Below, one piece after another: positions 31,234 through 42,089 of a DNA stretch of 64,000 nucleotides. A model generated the notes under the pieces. That model ran no database searches, was not told the origin of the DNA, and saw only the letters and a list, made by a program, of their open reading frames with translations. This DNA comes from Symbiotaphrina buchneri (Eukaryota > Ascomycota > Symbiotaphrinales > Symbiotaphrinaceae). The stretch spans positions 186,001-250,000 of the forward strand of contig BCIG01000003.1 in the NCBI GenBank assembly GCA_001599915.1, in the 5' to 3' direction. Positions within the stretch are counted from its first letter, which is position 1, and the number at the start of each line of letters is the position of its first letter. Position numbers and translations under genes: made by a program.

Positions 31234-32543
31234 AACAGGCCGAGCCGATGTCATTTTGCCCCTCGTCCAGCGGTCTGGTATTCTGGGTGTGATGCTGTCG
31301 ATACTATTCAGGCAAGCGTTTGGCGCTCTTTTTGATTTAGTAGTCATCACCGCTTTCCTAGGGCGCATACAATAGAGGGATATGAGTCTAAAAGTGCTCA
31401 ACGACCGTGCAAAACTTTCCGGTCTTTCTACAGGTGCAGTCAGCCTCTTCGCCGTCTTACAGGCACATTGTCCCCATGGCTTAAAGCCCATTAGTGAGCT
31501 CCAAAGCTGCGAAATAGATGTGATTTGCTTCGAACCCATGGGTCTCCTGCGTAATGAAGTGAGGCACATGCGTCTACACCTTAGAAATCTCTAGTAGCTT
31601 AGGCCATCCCACAGGTTGCCTAGAGGTTGTTGCCATCTGATTTGTGCTTGAGAAGGGCGGCATTCCGTAACTGGACGGTCAATCTCAGTAATACCTCGTA
31701 CCACTATAGTCCCGTTTACAGAGTATTTGCTGAGGTTGAAGGGTTGGACGGGGCTCCTATCTCTTACATAAATCTGTAGAGTATTTATATCACCAAGCTT
31801 CAAGTAGACTAAATCTGTATCCTCGTTAATAGGTCGAAGAAAAGTCTGTCTCAAGGGCTAGTATAGACCCCGCCTACATTCAACAAATAAACTCCCGAAA
31901 TGAACACTTATGATGCTGTCGATGCGTAGGAACTTTACTTAACATATCCTGATATACGTTTTAGTGTTATCGGCGAAGCCAGGCAAGACCGTCAAGGTTT
32001 ATAGGCTAAAATAAGCTAGAACTGTGCAAACTTCGGGCAATTGGTCTAGTGGTGTAGGTACCTCTCCAACAAAATGAATTAGAACCACCTTCTCATGCCT
32101 TCTCAGATGATTGTCGGCAAGTATTTCCGTCCGTTTAAACCTTCCGAATTACATTCTGACTGTTTCCTCAGCTTCGGGCTATGCCTCTGCATCTCAGATG
32201 CCGTGAATGTGACAGGTCTCGAGTTCGATCCTCGAATTGCCCCTCATTTTTTGGCTTTTGGAACAACCCAACTACCTTTAATACATGATTTTTGCACTTC
32301 CATCTTAATTCTGGATTGAACGTGAAAGTCCGGAATAATAACATTGTGGAACATTGATGGGGTTGATGGCCATTCGAGCGCACTTAGACTAAGAGTTGTG
32401 ATCCAGAGCGCGTCGCGTCAGCCTAGATTTACTCAACAACAACCACGCCTACTCCCATTGAAAAGCTCGGAGAACCGCCTACTCCATAACGTCTATCCGC
32501 CTGTAGCTCCACTCCTTTTAACAGTAAGGCGTTGTGGCTGAAG
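31234..32543. other. Spacer right of the element: AT-rich relics and a tRNA-like sequence
   Basis: 1.3 kb without a confirmed gene. 31234-31590 has mixed composition with a small plus-strand open frame (31382-31594, starting ATG). 31591-31854 holds an 87-codon minus-strand open stretch without an ATG start. 31860-32330 is AT-rich and contains the split tRNA-like sequence. The Fpg promoter lies at the right end. Confidence 0.4.
32035..32243 (+). tRNA. tRNA-like sequence split by an insert (probable tRNA relic)
   Basis: The 5' part GGGCAATTGGTCTAGTGGT (from 32035) has an acceptor-stem arm and a good A-box. The 3' part has a T-arm with TCGAG/CTCGA stem and TTCGATC loop (B-box) and then ATTGCCCC at 32236-32243, which pairs with the 5' arm over 7-8 bases. 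Ends look most like a tRNA-Pro. A-box and B-box lie about 165 bases apart and no proper anticodon stem can be drawn, so either a very long intron or an insertion splits it. Probably non-functional. Confidence 0.4.
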
Positions 32544-34012
32544 ATGCCTGAAATCGGGGAGGTCGCTCGTCTAGTGCATTTCCTAAGAAAGCATCTTGGT
32601 GGGAAGACCATCAAATCTGTGCAAGTCCAAGATGACCCCATTGTGTACGGCAAGGCGGGCACGACAGCTGAAGAGTTCAAGAAAGCAATGACTGGGAAGA
32701 AGGTGGTTGATGCACAACAACAGGGCAAATATTTCTGGTATGCCCCTATCTACGCTCGTTATTACACCCCTGTTACAAGAGTGCGACTCCAAAACGGCAT
32801 GCTGAGCGTAACAATAGGCTTGTGATGTCTTCTCCACCTCACCCAGGTCAGTTAAGCAAATAATGTTCCGGCAGTGGGTTACTGATTTGCGTTATAGTCC
32901 TTCACAATTCTATGACGGGCTGGATCCACCTATCAAACGAGTTTACAGGCTACAGAACAGAAAAGGCGGAAAGCTCCAAAGACGAAAGCTGGCCCCCAAG
33001 ATTCTGGAAATTCATCTTGGAGACGGATGATCCTAATGTCAAGGCTGCATTTATAGACGCACGTCGGTTGGGAAGAATCCGCCTCGTTGACTGTGCAGCC
33101 GATGCAATCCGCAAGACTACTCCATTGAAGGAAAACGGTCCTGATCCTGTCATTGACAAGGATATCTTCACCAAGGACTGGTTCTTTTCCAAAGCCAAGG
33201 GAAAGAAAGTGCCAGTCAAGGCATTCTTACTTGACCAAAGCATCATCAGTGGCATCGGCAACTGGGTCGGGTAAGTACTTTGACATCCCATATTCTCTCG
33301 TCGTCACGTGTTTCTTCATTTGCTCTTCCATTTGGTTACTGAGTCTATATCCCGAACCTTCTATGTCCTCTGCTTCTTCCATGCGGCCTAGCAAAACACA
33401 ATCCCCGAATTCTGACATGATCACAGGGACGAAATCCTCTACAATGCTAGTATACATCCTGAACAGTACACCAACAGTCTCAGCGATGAACAACTCTCCA
33501 AACTCTACGACTCGATTGTAGACGTGTGCCGGATAGCCGTCGAATCCCTGGCAGATCCCAGCCAATTCCCTGAAGACTGGCTCATGAAGTACCGCTGGGG
33601 CAAAGGCAAGAAAGGAAACACGCTGCCTAATGGTGAGAAGATAGAATTCCTCACGGTTGGTGGCCGCACCAGTGCAGTTGTCCCATCGAGGCAGAAGAAG
33701 ACTGGCCCTGTGGCTGCAGATGTGGGAGGAAATGGTAAAGAGACAAAGGGAGCAAAAGGAAAGAAAGTCAAGGCTGAGCACTCCAATGGCGTAAAGAAAG
33801 AGGCGGAAGATGACGATGACGAACCATCGGAGAAGACAAAGGTCGCCCGGACAAAGCGCAAGTCTACTGCTTCGGTGAAGGAGGAACAGAAGGAAGAGGA
33901 CAATACTCCGAAGAAGGCAAAGACAGCTAATTCCCCGATCAAAAAGGCGCAGAAGAAAGTTGGAGATGAGACGCCTAGGCGACGCTCTGGGAGGATTAGC
34001 GGTGGAAGATAG
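32544..34012 (+). CDS. Formamidopyrimidine-DNA glycosylase (Fpg/MutM family)
   Basis: Bifunctional DNA glycosylase/AP lyase removing oxidised purines. Exons 32544-32737, 32818-32846, 32898-33270 and 33427-34012, 393 residues. MPEIGEV gives the catalytic N-terminal proline and glutamate of the family. QQQGKYFW joined to LVMSSPPHP and then HNSMTGWIHLS is the canonical beta-strand/loop block; LLDQSIISGIGNWVGDEILYNASIHPEQ is the helix-two-turn-helix. As in plant and fungal members, a zinc finger is not visible; ending residues GEKIEFLTVGGRTSAVVPSRQKK form the zincless finger. A lysine/glutamate-rich, probably nuclear tail of about 100 residues follows, ending RRRSGRISGGR. Confidence 0.95.
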
Positions 34013-34195
34013 GAAGTGCAATTAGAGTCCTTAGTCCTCGATGGTTCGTTCTGACCTAGGGCGTCTTACAAGCAAAATGGCTCTTCGTTTTTCCTCGATT
34101 ACTTGCATGATGGGCGTTTTCAATGGGAAGATTGTAACGAATCCATGTTTTCTTCAACTAAACATACATTACAGCCAGTTGGAGGCACTACCACC

Positions 34196-37100
34196 CTATA
34201 GCTTGCTCTTCTCTCCAAGCAATTCTGCACCGGCGCCAGCAATGCACAACTTGCCAGTCTCCTTGACCTTCGTCTGGAACACTATCCTCGAACCTTCCTT
34301 CCACATCTCCGTGACCAATGTCTGACCCGGCACCACGGTCCCTGCAAAGCGGACCTTGATGTTTTTATACGGCCCATACTTCTCATATAAGTGCTTCCCG
34401 CTGATGCCCATAAAGCAAAGCCCATGCAAAATGGGTTCCTTAAAGCCTCCCACTTTCGAGAAGTCGGGATCAATGTGTAGCGGGTTCCTGTCCCCACTCA
34501 GCCGATATAGTGCTGCCTGGTCTTCGCTAGTCTTCTCTTCGACCACGGTATCAGGGTTCCGGGAAGGTATCTTGTACGCTCTAGTAGCCGCGCCGCGGTC
34601 AGTGCCCTTCTTCGGGCCACCGAAGCCACCAGCGCCCCGGATGAACACCGTCGACTCATTGTAGAAGATTTCTTCGCCACTTGAAGCATCCTTTGTCACT
34701 ACACCTTGGGTGATAATAGCGGCGTTTCCTTTGTCAACCACATCCACAAGCTTCGGGTAAGAAAGGAGCCGGCCAGAAGTCGGGATGGGATATTTGCGGA
34801 TCTCAAGGTATTGCTCTCCATGTAAGAGCATCATTGGCGAAAAGTTGGGGACTAGGTCATCCATATTGTACGGTGTTTGCGCACCAAATTGGGGGATGAC
34901 ACCGAAAGTTGGAAGAACTTGAAAATCGTCACTGCCTTCATATACAAGATGCAGCTGTGTGCGTCTGGCACCGACACCCAGGTCTGAAAATGATTAGCAC
35001 ACAGGTGCAGGCGTTCTAGGATTTTGGGAGCGTACTGTAGAGTATCACATCACGGTCATCGTAGGAGAATTCGGAGGCTTCGGCTTCAACTTTCTTCGCT
35101 TCTTCGATGTTTTTTAGGTAGTCAATTTCCTCAGATTCCTGAGACTAAAGTACAAATGTTATCCAAAATGCTGGATATAGTTACATAAGGAGATCAGAGA
35201 CGTGCCTTGCTCTTTGACTTGTTCTCAAGATTCGCCATAATGCTCTTCACGCCGCTGGCGTTATCAGTTGGGTGATCCGCCCTTCCGTCGTCAAAGTCAA
35301 CTATCATCTTCCAATTCTTCGCTACCGTCTCTGGCGTCAATTTCTCGTCGATTGGGAAACCGATACCACCAGCCCGTTGCCATCTTGTCATGGCTTGCCA
35401 ACCACTCCCGACTTCGAACAAGTTTCCAGTACGGTGGTCGGGAATCTTGTCGGAGGAAAGTAGTAGGACCATAGGGGCAACATAGTCAGGCTTCAAGGCT
35501 TGCACTATGTCCTCAGGCAAGATGCTCCTCGTCATATTCGTGCCTGCGTTTGGAGCGATGGTGTTGACAAGGATGTTGTATTTTGCACCTTCCAGCGCCA
35601 GACTCTTCGAAAAACCAATGATGCCACATTTCTGCACAATGTTAGCGACTAGTCATGGAAGGGAGTGTATATGACTCACGGCTGCCGCATAATTGGCTTG
35701 GCCAAAATTACCATATATACCACTTGGGCTAGTTGTGTTGACGACCCTGCCGTACTTCTGTTTCAAGAAATATGGCCACGCAGCCTTTGTGACCTTATAA
35801 GTACCTCTCAGATGCACCGACAGAACATCATCCCATTGCTTTTCATCCATGTTGGCGAAAGCCTTGTCACGGAGAATACCGGCATTGTTTATAACGATGT
35901 CGATACGACCGAAGGCGTCTATGGCAGACTTAACGACTGCATCGCCATCTTCGGCAGAAGCCTTATTGGCGACTGCCTTCCCTCCTAATTTCTCAATTTC
36001 CTGGACGGTTGTGTCCGGATTGACAAGATCATTCACAACTACAGAAGCACCATGCTTCGCGAATAGAAGAGCATAGGTTCGGCCAAGGCTGTAATTAGGC
36101 AGGCTGTCAGTAATATCCTCGCTGGTAGGTTTGATAAATCTCACCCTGCTCCTGCTCCAGTAATCAAGACGACTTTGCCTTTCAAATCGATGTTCTCTCC
36201 ACTATCATTGCTAGGAAGTTTCTGGGCTTCCTCAAGGAGCTCCAAGAAGTTTGCGGGACCCTCAGGATGGCTCGGTTCCGAGAAGTTTGTGACCTCATTC
36301 CATTTCTTCAGAATCGCTCCTGGTGTGAGGGTGGAGTCCGCTTTGAGCAGGGCACCTTTGGCACGCTCCCAGCGGAGTTTGGCCATGTGGCCACCACCAA
36401 CTTCAAAGATACCACCGGTCTCAGAAGTATTGGATTTATGGGTAAGCACAGCGACGAGAGGAACCACCCAATCAGGCTTTAACTGCTCCAATACCTCAGG
36501 GGGCATCACAGTTTGAGTCATACGGCTAGCAGCTTCAAAAATTCAGCAGCGACAGGGCCTGAGATATACGACAGCACCTACCTATTGGAGCAATAACATT
36601 GCAGAGGATGTTGTACTTGTACCCTTCTTTCGCCAAGGTCTCGGTGAAACCGACCTGCGCAAGTTTTGCTGCTGCATACCGGTTAGAAGAGCTGTCGGGC
36701 GGTATACTCGAGGACCCGTACCAGAGTAATTGCATTGCCCAAAAGATCCGAACAGACCAGCCGCAGATGCAGTGTTAATAATCCGCCCGTACTTTTGCTT
36801 CCTGAAATATGGCCATGCAGCTCTCGTGCACTAGTCCGCATGAGCTAACGAGCAGCAAGAGCACGGAATCCAAATACTAACCTTGAAGGGGCCCTTGACG
36901 TGCACTTTCATGATCAGATCCCAGTCTTGGTCCTTCATATTCTTGAAACTAATGTCCCGAAGGATGCCGGCATTATTGATGAGGACATCTATTCTTCCGA
37001 AATTCTGTATTGCGGTCTCTATGATCCTTTCTCCATTTTCCACGCTATCATAGTTTGCCACGGCTTTACCGCCGGCCGACTTGATCTCGTCGACCACAAC

Positions 37101-37317
37101 ATCTGCAGCCTAAGAATGGCTTTCAGCGATAGAGCTGTTATGAGCAGGGAAGACGGTCTACCTTTGTTGAATTGCCCTCTCCCTTGAAAGATGCACCTAG
37201 GTCATTGACAACGACATTCGCTCCGCGCGAGGCAAAGAACAGGGCATAAGCCTTTCCAAGCCCACCACCTGCGCCGGTGACGACCACGGTCTGGCCATCG
37301 TAGCGAAGATTTGACAT
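34196..37317 (-). CDS. foxA: Peroxisomal multifunctional beta-oxidation enzyme, FOX2/MFE-2 type
   Basis: Two SDR (3-hydroxyacyl-CoA dehydrogenase) domains plus a MaoC/hot-dog 2-enoyl-CoA hydratase-2, 900 residues. Exons: 37317-37162, 37109-36882, 36830-36722, 36671-36582, 36532-36145, 36088-35680, 35631-35206, 35144-35036, 34983-34196. SDR-A starts [24 protein letters not shown] with NNAGILRD and the NYSAAK active site across an intron. SDR-B starts [15 protein letters not shown] with [11 protein letters not shown] and NYAAAK. The hydratase has the [12 protein letters not shown] motif. It ends EKSKL, a perfect PTS1. The intron after 35206 appears to use a GC donor (gcacgt). Two CCTCGG motifs lie upstream. 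Confidence 0.95.
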
Positions 37318-38261
37318 GACGGACGATGTCCGGGTGACTAACGTTTCAGTCGAGGGATGCCGGCGAGGAACCCGAACTTAATCGTCTAACAGGCAAGCAA
37401 CAGCGACTGGATGGGTATGATGTTTTGAGATGCGTGAGAGAAATGACTGAAGCAACAAGAAGGCAGAAGAAGTGGTGAGTTGCTGACGCGCGATTTTGAG
37501 CACTTGAGTTGTGATGTACGAAGTTAAGAGGACGAATGATGGCATGGATACTACGCTGTACCTTTACGTTTACCTCGGCTCTCCATCCCCGCTTTAGACG
37601 GCACCCCGGATTCCCTCGGCGGGACTTCACATGAAAACCAAAATCAAGCTACAGTAGAAGCGGATTAGCTGGTCACGAGGCTCGCATCACAGCCCCCACT
37701 GTTCCGGCAACTGTATGCTACCGTACGTACAGATACCAGGTATGAGAAGCTACCGGCACAGGTGCGCTCTGACTACGAAGGAAAAAGGTATGAGACTGAT
37801 AAATGCGTTGGTGTTGATCCAAAGATATCCTCTCCGCTTTCCAGGTCTATTGACATGTTTTTCCTTTCGAAATTGCTCGAGGTCAGTGGTACCTCCAGTG
37901 TTCCCGCACGAACGTCCTGCCTATAACCAGTACCTTACCCACCATCGTCCCATATGATTGCACTTTATACTGGCACTTTGGTCGCCGAGTCGGTCTTTCT
38001 TTTGGGTGCTGCGAGCGTCTGGGGCGCTATGGGCTGACAGGACCTGAATCTTCTTCCTGATTGGTCCCTTGTAAGGTACATGAGGGTTCACTCGCTAAAG
38101 ATTCCCCGCTTTTTCTTCATGTCGAGATGGAAATCAAAATATGTGCGTCGTATGGAGAAGCTTATAAGAACTCCGAAGATTCAAGATCGGCTAGCTGAAC
38201 AGCATAAATCAACCTCTCTGATTCCCTAGAGCGACGGGGACGAGCTTCAAACCTGTTTATC
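37318..38261. promoter_or_regulatory. Divergent promoter of FOX2-type gene and TIM21 gene
   Basis: 944 bases between two outward genes. No gene inside. Contains two CCTCGG hexamers (next entry). A repeat-free stretch with CCCCGC/CCCCGG words lies around 37585-37610. Confidence 0.5.
37573..37619. promoter_or_regulatory. Paired CCTCGG motifs, candidate FarA/FarB sites
   Basis: CCTCGG occurs at 37573-37578 and 37614-37619, 36 bases apart (counting between them 35), about 255-300 bases upstream of the FOX2-type start codon. In Aspergillus this hexamer is the known target of the fatty-acid-responsive regulators FarA and FarB, found in peroxisomal beta-oxidation promoters. Binding here is inferred. 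Confidence 0.6.
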
Positions 38262-39203
38262 ATGGCATCTTTTCCATCAACGACCCCGCGGATGGTTCGA
38301 AATTCCGTATACTGCGTCAAGGCCCGACCATTATGCCGCTCGAAACCAAGGGTTAGCTTGTATATCTCGGCCTCTAGGGACGCAACGCAGACAAGTCTCG
38401 GTGGGCAGCCATCAGGGTCAACAAGGAAGCAAGTCACTATTGCGAATGATGATGGCAGGGTCAGCTGGGGTGACCTGAACGCTCGGGAGAAGGCTGCACG
38501 AACAACCCAACAGACGTTCAATCTGCTTACTGTGGTTGTCGGCGTCGTCATGACAGTATTGATTCCCTTCACCGGTCCGGGAAAAGGTCTCTCTGTTAAT
38601 ATCTATTAGGGCGCGGTTGTGACATACTTATACCTCGATGTATTCTCGCCGGATAGCGTCACGAGCCATTTCAATCAGGCCGTCAATCGGGTGAAGAAAG
38701 ATCCCAGGTGCATTGAGTTGCTTGGCAGCAGCGGTCAGATCAAGGCCTATGGAGAACCAACCTCTAATAAATGGGCCAGGGCGAGGCCAATTGCGTAATA
38801 CACCCCGTCGACACGCATTTTGAAGTCCCACTGTTAACCAGACTCATTTCATGTAGGTCCAAAGTTGAGAAGGATCGTATCGGAGAAGATCATCTACTGA
38901 TGCACTTTTATGTAAGCTTTGAACCCCTCGTTCTGGGCCCATCCGACTAAGCGATCTTCAGGTGGAAGGCCCTCTGAACAAAGGCACGGTGAATTTGCAC
39001 ATGGTCAAAAGGCCGGGAGATCCTGAGTTCACTTATAGATATCTTGCACTGGATGTCAGAGGTATCTCTTGCCCTGGTTTTTGATTGGTCGGTTGGAGAC
39101 TGACTACCGTCTAGGCCATCCTAGACTGTATCTTGAAAACGCGGAATCAAAGGCGGACAGCAAAGTCAAGGGAGGGAAGCTATTCGGTGTGCGGTGGTGG
39201 TGA
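38262..39203 (+). CDS. tim21: TIM21, mitochondrial presequence translocase subunit
   Basis: Subunit of the TIM23 complex in the inner membrane; links it to the TOM complex. Exons 38262-38555, 38610-38794, 38857-38911, 38962-39061 and 39115-39203, 240 residues. The N-terminal 60 residues are basic and serine-rich without acidic residues early on, as in a presequence. GRVSWGDLNAREKAARTTQQTFN precedes the single membrane span LLTVVVGVVMTGAVVTYLYLDVF. The intermembrane-space domain has the family blocks DPRCIELLG, IKAYGEPTSNKWARARPIA, HLLMHFYVEGPLNKGTV and FTYRYLALDVRGHPRLYLEN, ending GKLFGVRWW. Confidence 0.95.
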
Positions 39204-40449
39204 CGGCCTTAAGGATGCACCACAAATATACAACCTTCTCTAACTAACAGCACCGGATAAGTGCACCTCGCAAGGTGTCCCCAGGACTGGGATCGGGTCA
39301 GTAAGACGCTGCCTCGTTCTGCCAGCGTTCGCAGATCACCTGCAGGATCATATATGCGCGCCTCAGATAATACAAGCATCCTGCAGAGAATCGGCTTCTC
39401 TACCACGAACTCAGGGTCGGACGGTTCCGGCGAGCACTCCCGTCTGCTCCGAGCTTACGCTTTATAGCTGGACTTTGGCTGCACCTGCTATGACGCGGCG
39501 TTCTGGTCCATAGAAGGATCACAGAAAGATCCTGGTTGTCCTTGGCGACATAGTCTTTGAGCAACTTTCTCCTCAGAGCACCAGCTATCTTGGATGTCCC
39601 AGGACTGAAGAGAATATGCATCTTGTCACTGGTCTGTCATGACATGACTTCAGACTCACGCGAGGACGCGAGACTGCCGAACCTCCTTGCAAAGAATGGG
39701 GCACGTCCTCAGTTCGTGCCCAGCTATGGCCCTCTCCATTTCGACTCTACAATGGCAGCGTAATAGCTGGAGGATTACGGGTCATCGCTGTTAATTACAT
39801 TGTGCGTTCGGACTAACGAGCTATAAGCATTTGTGGTGACGGACAATGGACGTGGCCTAGTTATGGATAGCGGATCAGTTAACTATTCGTTTCCTTTACA
39901 AGATCTCGCTCGGATATTCATCGGTAGTATCGAACAGAGAATCGAAGGTTCCAAAGGCTTCAAAGGCTTCCAGACCTCTCTCTGTAGCCGCTAGAGTATT
40001 TTACTAGCAGGCATATCAACGACAACTGTGCAATTTGTGACTGAAGATCTCTGCCAAATCAACGAATTGTCATGAGGTCTTACAGTGATGAAGTGGGCTT
40101 CAATCACAGAACTAGTTTCACCTGCTAGTATGTTGGATGCCCTGTGTGCTCGACCAATCCACCACTGTCTTATGCCAGCTGAAGTCATTTTCAAATCTTT
40201 TCTCCTGAATGACCGTTCGTACTGTACCGTAGTAGCTTCACAGCTCTAGTATATCCCACTAGGCAGGGTCGGCCAGCCGGTGAGCCGGTGAGCCGGCAAA
40301 CGCCGCGTGCTAAAGCTTCGTCAAGCGGCTTGGCGAATATTTCGCCCCACGAACTTCAACCTTTCAGATTTGGCATCTCGCCAAGACAGAATTTAAACGT
40401 ATTCCCTCGCGCTCACGAGGTTACGACCACATCGATAGAACCTGTCAAG
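39204..40449. other. Long spacer before eIF3g gene
   Basis: 1.25 kb with no recognised gene. Several short open frames on both strands (for example minus 39400-39621) look faintly protein-like but match nothing I know; they may be eroded sequence. Just before the eIF3g leader, the word GCCGGTGA is tandemly repeated around 40273-40300. Confidence 0.35.
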
Positions 40450-41466
40450 ATGTCTCAAGTCGCCAAGTAGGTGCTGATGGTGTCCGTCTCTGTGATTCTA
40501 CTAATGCTTGACCATCAGCCGCCATGACTGGGCTGACGAGGAGGACTTTGATGATGCCTCCGCCCTTCCGCCTCAGCAGATAATCAACAACAAAGATGGC
40601 ACCAAAACTATCATCACCTATCGTATCAACGAGGAGGGAAAGAAAGTCAAGACTACCCGGAAGATCAAGACAACGGTGGTGCGCGAGCATGTCAACCCTC
40701 GTGTTGCAGAGAGGAGGCAGTGGGCCAAATTCGGGCTGGAGAAGGGCCACAACGCCGGACCAAGCCTGGATACCACAACTGTCGGAGAGAACATCGTCTT
40801 CAGACCTAGCATCAACTGGAAGACACAGTCAAAGGACGAAAAGCCAGAAAAGGGGAACTTGAAGGAGCAACTGAAAGACAAGAAAGTCAAATGCCGTATT
40901 TGTAATGGAGAGCATTTCACGGCCAGATGTCCCTTTAAAGATACCATGGCTCCTGCATATGAGGTGCCTACAGGCGATGGTGCTGAAGATGGTCGTGGTA
41001 CGCCAGAGCCCAGTGGAGGTACTGGTGGCAGATATATCGCGCCACATCTCAGGTCTGGTGGTGCAGGCGGTGGAGACAGGATGGGCGGCAAGTTTGAGAG
41101 AGATGACTTGGCCACGCTGCGTGTCACAAATGTAAGTCGCCTCTGGGGAAGTGTAGTGTGCCGAGAGTTTGCTAAGTCGTTGTAGGTGAGCGAGTTTGCT
41201 GAGGAGCAAGATCTGCGTGATATGTTCGAGAGGTTCGGACGTGTCACGAGAGTGTTCCTGGCGAAAGACCGAGATACTGGAAGGGCTAAAGGGTTCGCTT
41301 TTATCAGCTTTGCCGAAAGAACCGATGCTGCTCGAGCATGCGAAAAGATGGATGGATGTAAGTCGTCCCAATGCCGTGCTCTATATGCTCGTACTGATCA
41401 GTGTCTCTGCCAGATGGGTTTGGTCATCTCATTCTTCGTGTGGAGTTTGCGAAGCGCTCCCAATAG
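40450..41466 (+). CDS. tif35: Translation initiation factor eIF3 subunit g (TIF35-like)
   Basis: RNA-binding subunit of the eIF3 complex, active in scanning and reinitiation. Exons 40450-40466 (17 nt), 40519-41131, 41186-41357 and 41414-41466, 284 residues. [18 protein letters not shown] is formed across the first intron. A CCHC-like knuckle is seen in [17 protein letters not shown]. The C-terminal RRM spans [44 protein letters not shown] and [17 protein letters not shown]. Length and domain order match fungal eIF3g. Confidence 0.96.
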
Positions 41467-42089
41467 GGCATTACTTAGATAGTACCTTTACGGATGGAGT
41501 TCCTCAATGTCATTGTCTTGTTCTCGAGCGGCGTCTGCTTGTCGTGGACTGTGCACTACTTTCGGAGAAGTGTTATCGACCCAGGATGCATTCCTGTCCT
41601 ATAGTCGAGTCTATTTGCGCCAAGCCAAATTTCCCTTTAGGGAATATCGTCGCCTTCTCTCGCGGTGAATGCATCAGTAGTGGCCTCGATATCCTGCTGC
41701 TCTGCAAAAATTTCTACTTTTACTTATTCCCTTGCTCTTCAGCAGACTTCCGTTCTCACTGCACCACCGCACTTCGGCTTTTCATTGTCTGCCTCATGCT
41801 CCCTTTCTTGCAGCAGCAGACATTAATTGTCCTATGTTCTCTATTTCGTGGTAGCAAAGCCTACGACTGAACTCTCCTATTGTGAGGGAAGCAACTGGAC
41901 GCAGTCCTAGGGGTCTCTTAAAGACTCTCTAGCCTTTTATTTCACCAGATACAACTTTCTATTACCTCGATATAAGTCATTCTTACCATCTACATCAATC
42001 CGGCTACACAACTCTGCTGCAGACAACCGACAATCACGACCTTCTTATGCTTGAGGTCGTGTTCTAACTCTACGTTCTTGGTGGCAAGA
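41467..42089. other. Spacer between eIF3g and an unknown gene
   Basis: 623 bases. The plus-strand frame that continues through 41870 has no ATG start of its own and reads as the eIF3g 3' region. No other feature seen. Confidence 0.35.

Larger units (their letters stand above)
25620..31240. mobile_element. Fossil of a mobile or virus-like element (delta-type DNA polymerase, basic protein, GIY-YIG-like gene)
   Basis: About 5.6 kb of non-housekeeping sequence between the RBR ligase and the Fpg gene. It has two divergent arms: a leftward arm with a small basic-region protein and the exonuclease part of a second, divergent family-B DNA polymerase, and a rightward arm with a 3-kb GIY-YIG-like gene. 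The boundaries are approximate, and no terminal repeats or target duplication were found. It is broken: the polymerase part carries several breaks and lacks its polymerase domain, the rightward gene about two. No capsid, integrase or reverse transcriptase gene was recognised, so the class is open. Erosion differs between arms, pointing to an old but not ancient insertion. Confidence 0.5.

Noticed and set aside
25620-31240. Classification as Polinton, Starship, Helitron or LTR element
   Set aside because: No capsid, integrase, tyrosine recombinase (DUF3435), Rep/helicase or reverse transcriptase could be recognised, and no terminal repeats were found; the class is left open.
33227-34021. 264-codon minus-strand open frame
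   Set aside because: Antisense to Fpg exons 3-4; its Leu/Ser/Phe richness is the complement of the Lys/Glu tail.
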